Shown: piece after piece, positions 17,836-27,094 of the stretch
How the letters are laid out: each line of letters starts with the position of its first letter
Position numbering within the stretch: position 1 is the stretch's first letter
From: Novosphingobium colocasiae
Lineage (GTDB): Bacteria > Pseudomonadota > Alphaproteobacteria > Sphingomonadales > Sphingomonadaceae
Assembly (NCBI RefSeq): GCF_014652555.1
Contig: NZ_BMZA01000001.1
Coordinates: 596,900-660,899, forward strand
Direction: 5' to 3'
DNA: 64,000 bases
Notes under the pieces: generated by a model
Databases searched by the model: none
Seen by the model: the letters and a program-made list of their open reading frames with translations, nothing else
What the model was told of the DNA's origin: nothing
Translations under genes and position numbers: made by a program

Positions 17836-20025
17836 TCAGATATTGCCGCGCCTTAGCGAGAGCTTTGGCACCTTTCGTCCACTGGCGAGTGACGCCCCGC
17901 GCCCGGACAGCGACGGATTGGTCATGAAATAGCGATGGACATTGAACGGCGTATCGCCCCGGGGCGTGCGCGCATAAGTGCCGTCGGGCGAGAGCAGCCA
18001 GCTTTGTTCGGTATCGAGCAGGTTGGCGAGCATGACCTGGCTCAGAATCTGGTCGTGCACCGTCTTGGTGCGGATCGGCACCATGACCTCGACCCGGCGG
18101 TCGAGGTTGCGGCTCATCCCGTCGGCCGATGTGATGAACACACGGGCATCGCGGTTCGGCAGTTCGCTGTCGTTGGCGAAGGCCCAGATGCGGCAGTGTT
18201 CAAGGAACCGGCCGATGATCGATTTGACCTCGATATTCTCCGACAGGCCCTCGATCCCCGGCCGCAGGCAGCAGATGCCGCGTACCACCAGATAGATTTC
18301 CACCCCGGCGCTGCTGGCGGCATAGAGCCGGTCGATCAGGGCAGGATCGGTCAAGGAGTTGAGCTTGGCCCAGATCTGCGCGGGCTTGCCGGCGCGAGCG
18401 TTGGCGATCTCCGCTTCGATGCAGGCATAGAGCCGCGCGCGCAGCGAGATGGGGGAGATCGCCAGCAGTTCCGCGCCCTTGGGCTCGACATAGCCGGTGA
18501 TGAAATTGAACAGCCGGCCGACATCGCGGCCGAAGGCGGGATCGGCGGTGAAATAGGACAGGTCGGTATAGATGCGCGCGGTGATCGGGTGGTAATTGCC
18601 GGTGCCGAAGTGGCAGTAGGTCCGGTACCCTTCGGCCTCGCGGCGCACCACCATCGATACCTTGGCGTGGGTCTTCCAGTCCACGAAACCGTAGATCACC
18701 TGCACCCCGGCGCGTTCGAGCTGGCTCGCCCACAACAGGTTCTGCTCCTCGTCGAACCGCGCCTTCAGTTCGACCACGGCGGTGACCGACTTGCCCGCCT
18801 CGGCCGCCTGGATCAGGGCGGAGATCACCGCCGATTGCTTGCCGGCGCGGTACAGCGTCTGCTTGATGGCGATGACATCGGGATCGCGCGCCGCCTGGCG
18901 CAGGAAATCGATCACCACCTCGAAGCTTTCGTAGGGGTGCTGGATCACGATGTCCTTTTCCCGGATCGCGGCGAAGCAATCGCCATCGTGCTCCAGGATG
19001 CGCTCGGGATAGCGCGGGGAGTACGGTTCGAACTTCAGCTCCGGCCGGTCCTCGTCGCAGATCGCGGCAAGGCCGGAGAAGCCGATGAGCCCCTCGGTCT
19101 TCATGATCAGCGCCTTGTCGAGGCCCAGTTGCGTGCGCAGCAGTTCCTCTGCCGCCGGATCGAACTTGCCCTGCAATTGCAGCACGATGACCATGCCGCG
19201 CCGCCGCCGCTGGATCGCGGTGCGGTAGTAGCGCACAAGGTCTTCGGCGTCCTCTTCCAGCTCGATGTCGCTGTCGCGCAGGATGCGGAAGACGCCGTGG
19301 CCGTGGACATGGAAGCCGGGGAAGATCACTTCGGCGTGGCGGCAGATCAGGTCTTCGATCGAAATCCACGCCGCTTCATCGCCGGGGATGCGGACGAAGC
19401 GCGGCAATGCCGCCGGGATCAGCACCATCTCCATCACCGGCGCGTCGTCCGCCTCTCGGGTGAGCGAGAACAGCACGCCGATGCCCTGATTGGTGACGAA
19501 CGGGAAGGGGTGGGCGGGGTCGATCGCCTGCGGGGTGATGACGGGCAGGATCGATTCCACGAAATAGTCGACCAGCCAGGTCTCGCGCCCGGCATCGAGC
19601 TTGTCGTCGCCGACCACGCGCACGCCCGCTTCGGCCAGCAGCGTCTTGAGATCCTTCCACGCCGCCTGCTGGATCGCTTCGAGTTCAATTACCTTGTCAT
19701 GGATCGCGGCGAGGGTTTGCGACGGGGTCTGCCCGTCGATCGAAATCTCCTCAATCTGGCGACGTACCTGCCCGGCGAACCCGGCGACGCGCACCATCAG
19801 GAATTCATCAAGGTTGTTGCCCGAGATCGACAGGAACCGCAGCCGTTCCAGCAGTGGATAGTGCTCGTTCGTCGCTTCGGCCAGCACCCGCTGGTTGAAG
19901 GCCAGCCAGCTCAGTTCGCGGTTGAAGTAGCGCGCGGGCAGGCTCGCCATCGGCGAGGGCGACGCGGAGAACTCGACCGCATCGAGCGGCGGAAGGATGC
20001 GGAGCGATTCGGTGATCTCAGTCAT
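17836..20025 (-). CDS. ppk1: polyphosphate kinase 1
   Basis: PPK1, 729 residues, polymerises ATP gamma-phosphate into polyphosphate at the inner membrane. Diagnostic stretches are the N-terminal RYFNRELSWLAFNQRVL, NNLDEFLMVRVAGF, the active-site block YCHFGTGNYHPITARIYTD (autophosphorylated His) and SADGMSRNLDRRVEVMVPI. The start at 20023-20025 (MTEITESLRI) gives a typical length; the frame stays open a further 59 codons upstream but reaches into the divergent promoter region. It heads a ppk-ppx operon and is divergent from the DUF2126 gene, 136 bases away. Confidence 0.95.
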   Translation of the reverse strand: MTEITESLRILPPLDAVEFSASPSPMASLPARYFNRELSWLAFNQRVLAEATNEHYPLLERLRFLSISGNNLDEFLMVRVAGFAGQVRRQIEEISIDGQTPSQTLAAIHDKVIELEAIQQAAWKDLKTLLAEAGVRVVGDDKLDAGRETWLVDYFVESILPVITPQAIDPAHPFPFVTNQGIGVLFSLTREADDAPVMEMVLIPAALPRFVRIPGDEAAWISIEDLICRHAEVIFPGFHVHGHGVFRILRDSDIELEEDAEDLVRYYRTAIQRRRRGMVIVLQLQGKFDPAAEELLRTQLGLDKALIMKTEGLIGFSGLAAICDEDRPELKFEPYSPRYPERILEHDGDCFAAIREKDIVIQHPYESFEVVIDFLRQAARDPDVIAIKQTLYRAGKQSAVISALIQAAEAGKSVTAVVELKARFDEEQNLLWASQLERAGVQVIYGFVDWKTHAKVSMVVRREAEGYRTYCHFGTGNYHPITARIYTDLSYFTADPAFGRDVGRLFNFITGYVEPKGAELLAISPISLRARLYACIEAEIANARAGKPAQIWAKLNSLTDPALIDRLYAASSAGVEIYLVVRGICCLRPGIEGLSENIEVKSIIGRFLEHCRIWAFANDSELPNRDARVFITSADGMSRNLDRRVEVMVPIRTKTVHDQILSQVMLANLLDTEQSWLLSPDGTYARTPRGDTPFNVHRYFMTNPSLSGRGASLASGRKVPKLSLRRGNI

Positions 20026-20161
20026 GATGTCCCAGCTTCCGTGCGCCCCTGACATGCCATTGTGACATTGATGCGGCAATCGTGACGGCTGAATTGCCTT
20101 ATTGCAGATTAGGAACCGTTCCTTTGTAACCAATCGTTGCGGTGCAGCATAGTTTGTCGCA

Positions 20162-23100
20162 ATGTCTGCGGCGATGATCAAGGCAGCGCTCCACCATCTC
20201 ACCCAATACCGCTATTCCAAGCGGATTCGTCTCGGCCCGCAGGTGATCCGGCTTCGTCCTGCACCGCACAGCAGGACGGCGGTGCCGAACTATTCGCTCA
20301 AGATCAGTCCGGCGGAACACTTCCTCAACTGGCAGCAGGACCCGCACGGCAACTGGCTGGCGCGGGTGGTATTCCCGGACCCGGTCGATCATTTCTCGAT
20401 CGAGGTCGATCTGCTGGCCGAACTGGCGGTCATCAACCCGTTCGATTTCTTCGTGGAGCCATCGGCAGAGGAATATCCCTTCGCCTATTCCGAAACGATG
20501 CAGTCCGATCTGGCCGCCTATTTCGAGGTCGATCCCGCCACCGGTCCGCTGTTCGACGCACTGGTCGCCAGCCACGCCGACTACGAAGGGCGCACGGTCG
20601 ATTTCCTCGTCGATATCAACAGCCAACTGCAAAAGCGCATCAACTATGTGATCCGCATGGAGCCCGGGGTGATGACCCCGGAGGAAACGCTGGAGGCCGA
20701 ACTCGGATCGTGCCGCGATTCCGCATGGCTGCTGGTCAACCTGCTGCGGCGGCTCGGCTTCGCGGCGCGGTTCGTATCGGGTTATTCGATCCAGTTGGTG
20801 GCGGACGTGCTGCCCAAGGAAGGCCCGCAGGGCGTGTTGCAGGACGTGACCGATCTGCACGCCTGGGCCGAAGCCTACGTGCCGGGTGCCGGCTGGATCG
20901 CGCTCGACGCCACCAGCGGCATGTTCGCCGGGGAAGGGCACATTCCGCTCTGCGCGACCCCGCACTACCGTTCCGCCACCCCGATAGAGGGCATGGCCGA
21001 ACCCGCCGAGATCGATTTCAACTTCGAGATGAGCGTCTCGCGCATCGCCGAGGCGGTGCGGATCACCAAGCCGTTCACGGATGAGCGGTGGGACGCGGTG
21101 CAGGCGCTGGGCGAACAGGTCGATGCCGATCTGGTGGCGGCCGGCGTCAACCTGACGATGGGGGGCGAGCCGACCTTCATCGCCGCCAGCGATTTCGAGG
21201 CGGCGGAATGGAACGGTGCCGCCGTGGGCCCTACCAAGGCCGCTTATGCCGACAAACTGATCCGCAAGCTGCGCGACAAGTTCGCGCCCGGATCTCTGCT
21301 CCATCACGGGCAGGGCAAGTGGTACCCCGGCGAAACGCTGCCGCGCTGGGGCTTTTCGATCTACTGGCGCAAGGACGGCATGCCGATCTGGCGCGATGAC
21401 AGTCTGCTCGCGCCCGAAAAGCCCTTGGCCAAGGATGGCGATCCCGATCCGACGCCTTCGATCACGCCGGACAAGGCCGACCTGTTGCTGCGCGACGTGG
21501 CGTTGGGGCTGGGCGTGGCGGAAGAGTTCGTCCAGCCGGTCTACGAGGACAATATCCTCTGGCGGCTGAGGGAAGAGGAACTGCCGGTCAACGTCACCCC
21601 GATCGACAGCCATGTCGAGGATGAGGAGCTGCGCCGCCGGTTCCGCCGGACTTATCGCCGGGGGTTCGAAAATCCGGTGGGGTTCGTCCTGCCGATCCAG
21701 CGCTGGCAGGCGAAGTCGATGCCGGTGCCGCGCTGGAAGAGCGAATACTGGAAGGTGCGACGCGGCGTCCTGATCGCGGTGCCCGGTGACAGCGCGCTGG
21801 GCTATCGCCTGCCGCTGGGGGCGCTGCCCTGGGTGCCGCCCAGCTATTACCCCTATATCCACCCGCGCGACACCGCCGAGGAACGCGAGCCGCTGGCCGA
21901 TTATCGCCAGCAGGTGATTTCGCGCGGCGAACAGGCGCGCGTAACCGGCTCCACGCTGGAGCAGCGCAGCGAATTTGTCCGCTCCGCCGGCGAAAGCAGC
22001 GGCAACGCCTATGTCGAACAGACGCTGATCGAAGGCGCGGTGCGCACCGCGGTGGCGGTGGAGCCGCGCGGCGATTACCTGGCCGTGTTCATCCCGCCGA
22101 CCGAATGGCTGGAGGACTATCTCGAAATCGTCGCTGCCGTCGAAGTGGTGGCCGAGGAGCAGGGCATACCGATCCGGATCGAGGGTTATCCGCCGCCGCC
22201 CGATCCGCGCCTGCAAGTGCTCAAGGTCACGCCCGATCCCGGCGTCATCGAAGTGAACATCCACCCTTCGGCTTCGTGGCCCGAAACGGTGGAGATCACC
22301 GAGACGCTGTACGATATCGCCCGCGAGATCGGGCTGACGGCGGACAAGTTCATGGTCGATGGCCGCTCCATCGGCACCGGCGGCGGCAACCACATCGTGC
22401 TGGGCGGCCCGACCCTGCTCGATAGCCCGTTCATCCGCCGGCCGGACCTGCTCAAGAGCTTCGTGACCTACTGGCAGCGCCATCCGTCGCTGTCTTACCT
22501 GTTCTCCGGCCTGTTCATCGGCCCGACAAGCCAGGCCCCGCGCATCGACGAGGCGCGGCACGATTCGCTCTATGAACTGGAAATCGCGCTGGCGCAGGTG
22601 CCGGGCCCGGAAATGCTCCAGCCCGCGCCGTGGATGGTCGATCGCCTGTTCCGCAACCTGCTCGTCGATGTCACCGGCAATACCCATCGCACCGAAATCT
22701 GCATCGACAAGCTGTTCAGCCCCGATGGCCCGACCGGACGGCTGGGGCTGGTCGAGTTTCGCGGCTTCGAGATGCCGCCAGACGCGCGGATGAGCCTGGT
22801 CCAGCAACTGCTGCTGCGGGCGATGACGGCGATGTTCTGGGCAAAGCCGGTATCGGGCGATCTGATGCGCTGGGGCACGCAGTTGCATGACAAGTTCATG
22901 CTGGGCCATTTCGTGTGGGAAGATTTCCTCGACGTGCTGGCGGACCTTGGCCGGGCCGGGTACCATTTCGATCCCAATTGGTTCGAGGCGCAGCGCATGT
23001 TCCGCTTTCCCGTCCACGGTACGGTCGAAGGTGGCGGCGTCAGCCTGGAGATCAGCCACGCCCTCGAACCGTGGAACGTCATGGGCGAAACCGGGGCGAT

Positions 23101-23554
23101 CGGCGGCACCGTGCGCTATGTCGACAGTTCGACCGAGCGTTTGCAGGTAAAGGCAACCGGGCTGGTCGATGGCCGCCATGTCATCACCTGCAACGGTCGC
23201 CGTGTACCGCTGGCCAGGACCGGCTTTGGCGAAGGGGTGGCCGGCGTGCGCTACAAGGCGTGGTGGCCGTCGGAATCGCTGCACCCGATGCTGCCGCCGC
23301 ATACGCCGCTGACCTTCGACATCTACGACTTGTGGAACAACCGTTCGCTGGGGGGCTGCGTCTATCACGTCGCGCATCCGGGCGGCCGCAATTACGACGA
23401 CGTGCCGATCAACGGCTATGAGGCAGAGGCGCGGCGCAAGGCGCGGTTCCAGGATCACGGCCATTCGCCCGGCTTCATGCCCGTTCCGCCAGAGGAAGCG
23501 CCGGGCGAATTCCCCTTCTCGCTCGATCTCAGGCGCCAGGGACGTGTCTACTAA
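20162..23554 (+). CDS. DUF2126 protein with N-terminal transglutaminase-like domain
   Basis: A 1130-residue two-part protein. Residues ~5-300 are a transglutaminase-like module with its beta-sandwich N-domain ([20 protein letters not shown]) and a catalytic triad visible as Cys184 (GSCRDSAW), His233 (DLHAWAEAY) and Asp249 (IALDATSG). Residues ~330-1120 are DUF2126, opening with GGEPTF and containing [16 protein letters not shown] and [16 protein letters not shown]. Published comparative genomics places DUF2126 with peptide-bond-forming amidoligases; the exact chemistry is unproven. It overlaps the next gene by 11 bases and begins a three-gene operon. An ATG at codon 5 is an alternative start. 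The substrate is unknown. Confidence 0.88.
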   Translation: MSAAMIKAALHHLTQYRYSKRIRLGPQVIRLRPAPHSRTAVPNYSLKISPAEHFLNWQQDPHGNWLARVVFPDPVDHFSIEVDLLAELAVINPFDFFVEPSAEEYPFAYSETMQSDLAAYFEVDPATGPLFDALVASHADYEGRTVDFLVDINSQLQKRINYVIRMEPGVMTPEETLEAELGSCRDSAWLLVNLLRRLGFAARFVSGYSIQLVADVLPKEGPQGVLQDVTDLHAWAEAYVPGAGWIALDATSGMFAGEGHIPLCATPHYRSATPIEGMAEPAEIDFNFEMSVSRIAEAVRITKPFTDERWDAVQALGEQVDADLVAAGVNLTMGGEPTFIAASDFEAAEWNGAAVGPTKAAYADKLIRKLRDKFAPGSLLHHGQGKWYPGETLPRWGFSIYWRKDGMPIWRDDSLLAPEKPLAKDGDPDPTPSITPDKADLLLRDVALGLGVAEEFVQPVYEDNILWRLREEELPVNVTPIDSHVEDEELRRRFRRTYRRGFENPVGFVLPIQRWQAKSMPVPRWKSEYWKVRRGVLIAVPGDSALGYRLPLGALPWVPPSYYPYIHPRDTAEEREPLADYRQQVISRGEQARVTGSTLEQRSEFVRSAGESSGNAYVEQTLIEGAVRTAVAVEPRGDYLAVFIPPTEWLEDYLEIVAAVEVVAEEQGIPIRIEGYPPPPDPRLQVLKVTPDPGVIEVNIHPSASWPETVEITETLYDIAREIGLTADKFMVDGRSIGTGGGNHIVLGGPTLLDSPFIRRPDLLKSFVTYWQRHPSLSYLFSGLFIGPTSQAPRIDEARHDSLYELEIALAQVPGPEMLQPAPWMVDRLFRNLLVDVTGNTHRTEICIDKLFSPDGPTGRLGLVEFRGFEMPPDARMSLVQQLLLRAMTAMFWAKPVSGDLMRWGTQLHDKFMLGHFVWEDFLDVLADLGRAGYHFDPNWFEAQRMFRFPVHGTVEGGGVSLEISHALEPWNVMGETGAIGGTVRYVDSSTERLQVKATGLVDGRHVITCNGRRVPLARTGFGEGVAGVRYKAWWPSESLHPMLPPHTPLTFDIYDLWNNRSLGGCVYHVAHPGGRNYDDVPINGYEAEARRKARFQDHGHSPGFMPVPPEEAPGEFPFSLDLRRQGRVY

Positions 23555-26087
23555 GCGACCGCCCGACAAGGGCGCGGACACACTCCCGCGCGCGCCGGTT
23601 ATCGCCGCGGCTGCGCAAGCGGCGGAGCCGGGGCGGGCTGGTTGGCTGGATGCTTACCCGGTCGAGGTATCGGGCGGCGATCTGTTCGGTGATGCCGCCG
23701 AGCCGGTGGCGCAAGTGTGGCGGGGCGTCGCCAAGGGGCTGGCCGGGCTGGGCGATGGCGATCCCGCCGCACTGCAGGATGCCGCTTCGCGCCACGCGGT
23801 GGAACTGGGGCTGACCTTCCGCATCGCCGGGGACGAGCAGGAGCGGGACTGGCCGCTCAACGCGATGCCCCTGCTGATCAGCGCGCAGGAATGGGCGGTG
23901 ATCGAACGTGGCCTGATCCAGCGCGCCGAACTGCTGGAGGAACTGGCGGCGGACGTCTACGGCCCGCAAAAGCTGGTGGCGGAAGGGCACCTGCCGGCGG
24001 CGGTAGTGGCGGGCAGTCCGTTCTTCGCGCGCAAGATGCTGGGCCGCACGCCCAAGGGTGGCCATTTCATCCAGCTTTACGCCGCCGATCTGGCGCGGGG
24101 GCCGCGCGGACAGTGGCGTGTCTTGCAGGATCGCCTGCGCATCGCCTCGGGCATCGGTTATGCGCTGGAAAACCGGCTGGTGATGACCCGTGCCGCCGGC
24201 GATGTGCTGGGGGGCAGCCATGTCCGCCGGCTGGCCGGGTTCTTCGCCGATCTGCGCGCCGGTGTCGCCGCCTCCTGCGGGCGCGAGCAGCCGCGCATCG
24301 CGCTGCTGACGCCGGGCCGCTTCAACCAGACCTATGCCGAACAGGCGCACCTTGCCCGCTATCTGGGCCTGCCGCTGGTCGAGGGGCGCGATCTGTCGGT
24401 GCTGAACGACAAGCTCTACATCGGCACGATCGCCGGGCCCAAGCGGGTGGATGCGCTGTGGCGGTGGATCAACACCAATGCGCTCGATCCGCTGGCCTTC
24501 GATGTCAAATCGCAACTGGGCGTCGCCAACCTGTTCGAAGCCTGGGCTTCGGGCGGGGTCGAGATGGTCAACTGGCCCGGCATCGAAGTGCTGGAATCGC
24601 CCGCGTTTTCCGCCTTCATCCCGCGCCTGTGCCGGATCCTGACCGGCGGGCCGCTGATCCTGCCCAACATCGCCACCTGGTGGTGCGGCCAGGCGGCCGA
24701 GGCGTCCACTGTGGTCGCCCGGCTGGACGAGATGACCGTCCAGTCCGCGTTCGGCCAGCCGGTCGAAGGCCTGTCGGGCCGGGGGGCGGTCGCCGGGGCC
24801 GGGCTCGATGAAGCGAGCCGCAAGGCGCTGCTGGAGGCGATCTGGCGCCGGCCGATGGATTATTGCGGGCAGGAGATCGTCAGCCTGTCGACCACCCCGG
24901 CGATCATCGACGGCGAAGTGGTGCCATGCCCGTTCACCGTGCGCGCCTTCGTTGCCCGCACGGCGGACGGACAGTGGAAGGTCATGCCGGGCGGGTTCGC
25001 GCGTCTGTCGTCCAGCAATGCGCTGCCCACCTCGATGATGGGCGCGGGCGATCTCTCCGCCGATGTCTGGGTGATCGATCAGGGTTCGGCCGACAAGCAG
25101 GGATCGGGACTGCTGACGGAAGAGCCGCCGATTTCGCGCGGCGGCGGCATCCTCGCCAGCCAGGCGGCGGATAACCTGTTCTGGTTCGGCCGCTATAATG
25201 AGCGGGCGGAATATGTCGTCCGGCTGGTCCGCACGATGCTGGGCAGTTCGATCGAACTGGATGAAGGCGCGCGGGAGAACAGCGGCACCCAGCGCCTGCT
25301 GGCGCAACTGCTGGTCCAGATCGGCGCGATCGAGGCGGACATGGTCGATGCCAGCCCGGTCGAGATTTGCGCCCAGGCGCTGACCGACATGGCGCGCACC
25401 GGTTCGGTATCCAGCCTCCTGCGGCGGCGGCTCGAAACCGGCCTTTCGCTGCGCGAACGCTTCGCGCGCGATTTCTGGCGGATCGTCAGCCGCCCCTATC
25501 CCCCGGTCAGCACCAGCCGTCCACAGGACATGCTGGAATTCGCCCGCAAGCAGACCGAGAATTTCAGCGCCCTCGCCGGGCTGATTTCCGAAAACATGGT
25601 GCGCTCGGCGGCATGGCGGTTCCTGGAAATGGGCCAGCGGATCGAACGGGCGCAAGGCTTGTGCCGGATGGCCGGCGCGCTCAGCGCCGAACCGCGCAAC
25701 CGGGGCGCGCTGGGCGCGTTGCTCGATTTGTGCGACAGCCAGATCGTCTACCGCTCCCGCTACCTGACCGGGCCGATGGCCAACCCCGTGCGTGATCTGG
25801 TGCTGCTGGATCAGGACAATCCCCGCGCGCTGGTCTCACAGGTCGAACAGATTGCCGCGCATCTGATCGCTCTGCCCAGCGGCAGGGACGACAATCTGCC
25901 CGAGCTGCCCTTGCGCACCGCGCGGGCGCTGATCGGCGAACTGCAATCCGCCACCGCGCAGGACATGACCATGCAGCGGGTCATGGCGCTGGAGGTGGAT
26001 CTGCTTGACCTGTCCGACGCGATTTCGCTGCGGTATTTCCTACAGGTTGACCGCGATCAGCCGGCGGCGCGGACGCGTTTGATGTGA
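23544..26087 (+). CDS. circularly permuted ATP-grasp protein fused to alpha-E domain
   Basis: An 847-residue fusion of two families that are often separate genes: circularly permuted ATP-grasp (COG2308-like, residues ~60-480; markers [49 protein letters not shown]) and alpha-E/DUF403 (COG2307-like, residues ~537-847; marker [19 protein letters not shown]). ATP-grasp enzymes form amide bonds using acyl-phosphate intermediates. The GTG at 23544 inside the last codons of the upstream gene is the only start compatible with tight operon packing; the frame remains open further upstream but reads through DUF2126 coding sequence. The stop overlaps the next start. Predicted to act as a peptide or amino-acid ligase with its two neighbours. 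Confidence 0.88.
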   Translation: MSTKRPPDKGADTLPRAPVIAAAAQAAEPGRAGWLDAYPVEVSGGDLFGDAAEPVAQVWRGVAKGLAGLGDGDPAALQDAASRHAVELGLTFRIAGDEQERDWPLNAMPLLISAQEWAVIERGLIQRAELLEELAADVYGPQKLVAEGHLPAAVVAGSPFFARKMLGRTPKGGHFIQLYAADLARGPRGQWRVLQDRLRIASGIGYALENRLVMTRAAGDVLGGSHVRRLAGFFADLRAGVAASCGREQPRIALLTPGRFNQTYAEQAHLARYLGLPLVEGRDLSVLNDKLYIGTIAGPKRVDALWRWINTNALDPLAFDVKSQLGVANLFEAWASGGVEMVNWPGIEVLESPAFSAFIPRLCRILTGGPLILPNIATWWCGQAAEASTVVARLDEMTVQSAFGQPVEGLSGRGAVAGAGLDEASRKALLEAIWRRPMDYCGQEIVSLSTTPAIIDGEVVPCPFTVRAFVARTADGQWKVMPGGFARLSSSNALPTSMMGAGDLSADVWVIDQGSADKQGSGLLTEEPPISRGGGILASQAADNLFWFGRYNERAEYVVRLVRTMLGSSIELDEGARENSGTQRLLAQLLVQIGAIEADMVDASPVEICAQALTDMARTGSVSSLLRRRLETGLSLRERFARDFWRIVSRPYPPVSTSRPQDMLEFARKQTENFSALAGLISENMVRSAAWRFLEMGQRIERAQGLCRMAGALSAEPRNRGALGALLDLCDSQIVYRSRYLTGPMANPVRDLVLLDQDNPRALVSQVEQIAAHLIALPSGRDDNLPELPLRTARALIGELQSATAQDMTMQRVMALEVDLLDLSDAISLRYFLQVDRDQPAARTRLM

Positions 26088-26968
26088 TGCGCTACTCCGT
26101 CAGCCACATCACCAAGCTGGAATATGCCACCCCCGTCAGCCTGGCGCAGTTCAACGTCCGCCTGCGCCCGGCGGAATGGCCCGGCCAGACGGTCACCGAT
26201 TACCACCTCGATATCGACCCGCGCCCGGCGCAGGTGTTCGACAGTCCCGGCGGCTATTACATCAACGAAACGCGCTTTTCCCTGCGCGAGCCGTTCGACC
26301 TGCTGCAGATCGAAAGCCGCTTCATCGCTGAGCGCGAGCCGCTGCCGTTCTTCGTGACGGACGAGGATGGGCCGGGGCTGGCCGACTTGCGCGAACGGGC
26401 GATGCGGCGGCGCGATCTGTCGCCGCAATCGCCGGCCTCGTACATCTTCGCATCACCGATCGCCGGGCCGGAGCATGAGATCACCGGCTGGGCATCCGGG
26501 CTGCTGCGCGAATCGATGCCGGTGATGGCGGCGGGCCACGCGCTGATGATGGCGATCCACGACCAGTTCACCTTCGATGCTGCCGCCACAGCCACCGATA
26601 CGCCCCCGATCGAGGCGTTCCGCCACCGGCGCGGGGTGTGCCAGGATTTCACCCACGTCATGATCATCGCCGCCCGTGCGCACGGCATCCCCGCAGCTTA
26701 CGTCAGCGGCTACGTGCGCACTCTGCCGCCGCCGGGGCAAGAGCGGCTGGTCGGCGCGGACGCCATGCACGCCTGGGTCAACCTGTGGTGCGGCGAGGAG
26801 CTTGGCTGGGTCGGCTTCGACCCGACCAACGCCAAGCTCGCCGATACCGATCACATCATGATCGGCATGGGCCGCGACTATTCCGATGTCGCCCCGCTCG
26901 ACGGCACTTTCCGCGGCTCGGCCCAGCAGAAGATGTACTATTCGGTAGACGTCGCCCCGCTGGACTGA
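26087..26968 (+). CDS. transglutaminase-like cysteine protease family protein
   Basis: A 293-residue cytosolic transglutaminase-fold protein with N-terminal beta domain (RYSVSHITKLEYATPVSLAQ) and catalytic triad Cys185 (RGVCQDFTH), His228 (DAMHAWVNLW) and Asp245 (FDPTN). The ATG at 26087 shares one base with the upstream stop (TGATG); a GTG immediately before it is possible. It is the third gene of the DUF2126/ATP-grasp operon. In this fold bacterial members usually act as peptidases or amidases rather than cross-linkers, so it may cleave what the ATP-grasp partner forms. No signal peptide, and no proteasome-like Anbu peptidase gene, which often accompanies such operons, is seen nearby. Confidence 0.88.
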   Translation: MRYSVSHITKLEYATPVSLAQFNVRLRPAEWPGQTVTDYHLDIDPRPAQVFDSPGGYYINETRFSLREPFDLLQIESRFIAEREPLPFFVTDEDGPGLADLRERAMRRRDLSPQSPASYIFASPIAGPEHEITGWASGLLRESMPVMAAGHALMMAIHDQFTFDAAATATDTPPIEAFRHRRGVCQDFTHVMIIAARAHGIPAAYVSGYVRTLPPPGQERLVGADAMHAWVNLWCGEELGWVGFDPTNAKLADTDHIMIGMGRDYSDVAPLDGTFRGSAQQKMYYSVDVAPLD

Positions 26969-27009
26969 GGCGCGGTTCGTCACTGCTATCCCGTGTGCAT
27001 ATCTCAACC

Positions 27010-27084
27010 CCCGTTCGTGTCGAGCGTAGTCGAGACACCGCAGCGCCGTGTCATAGTGTCTCGGCTGCGCTCGACACGAACGGG
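27010..27084. repeat. dispersed inverted repeat, family R1 (copy 2)
   Basis: Arms 27010-27038 and 27056-27084 are 29 bases each with two mismatches, both of which could be G-U pairs in RNA. The arm contains TTCGTGTCGAGCGTAGTCGA, homologous to the copy at 10981-11053. It lies between the convergent transglutaminase and malQ genes, the same kind of position as copy 1. Confidence 0.85.
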
Positions 27085-27094
27085 AGGAGCGGGC

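Noticed and set aside
17935..20052. A 705-codon plus-strand open frame antisense to ppk
   Set aside because: It is antisense to a full, motif-complete PPK1 and its translation is rich in Arg, Gly and His-Asp runs typical of GC-driven shadows; no domain or start signal supports it.
20050..20090. TGACAT-like direct repeats between ppk and the DUF2126 gene resembling a Pho box
   Set aside because: The spacings (13 and about 20 bases) do not fit the 11-base periodicity of PhoB sites, so a Pho box cannot be claimed.
20099..23581. A 1160-codon minus-strand open frame opposite DUF2126
   Set aside because: The plus strand encodes a conserved two-domain protein with a catalytic triad; the antisense frame shows no recognisable family and arises from high GC content.
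23529..25655. A 708-codon minus-strand frame opposite the ATP-grasp/alpha-E gene
   Set aside because: Same reasoning: composition-driven antisense frame without domain content.
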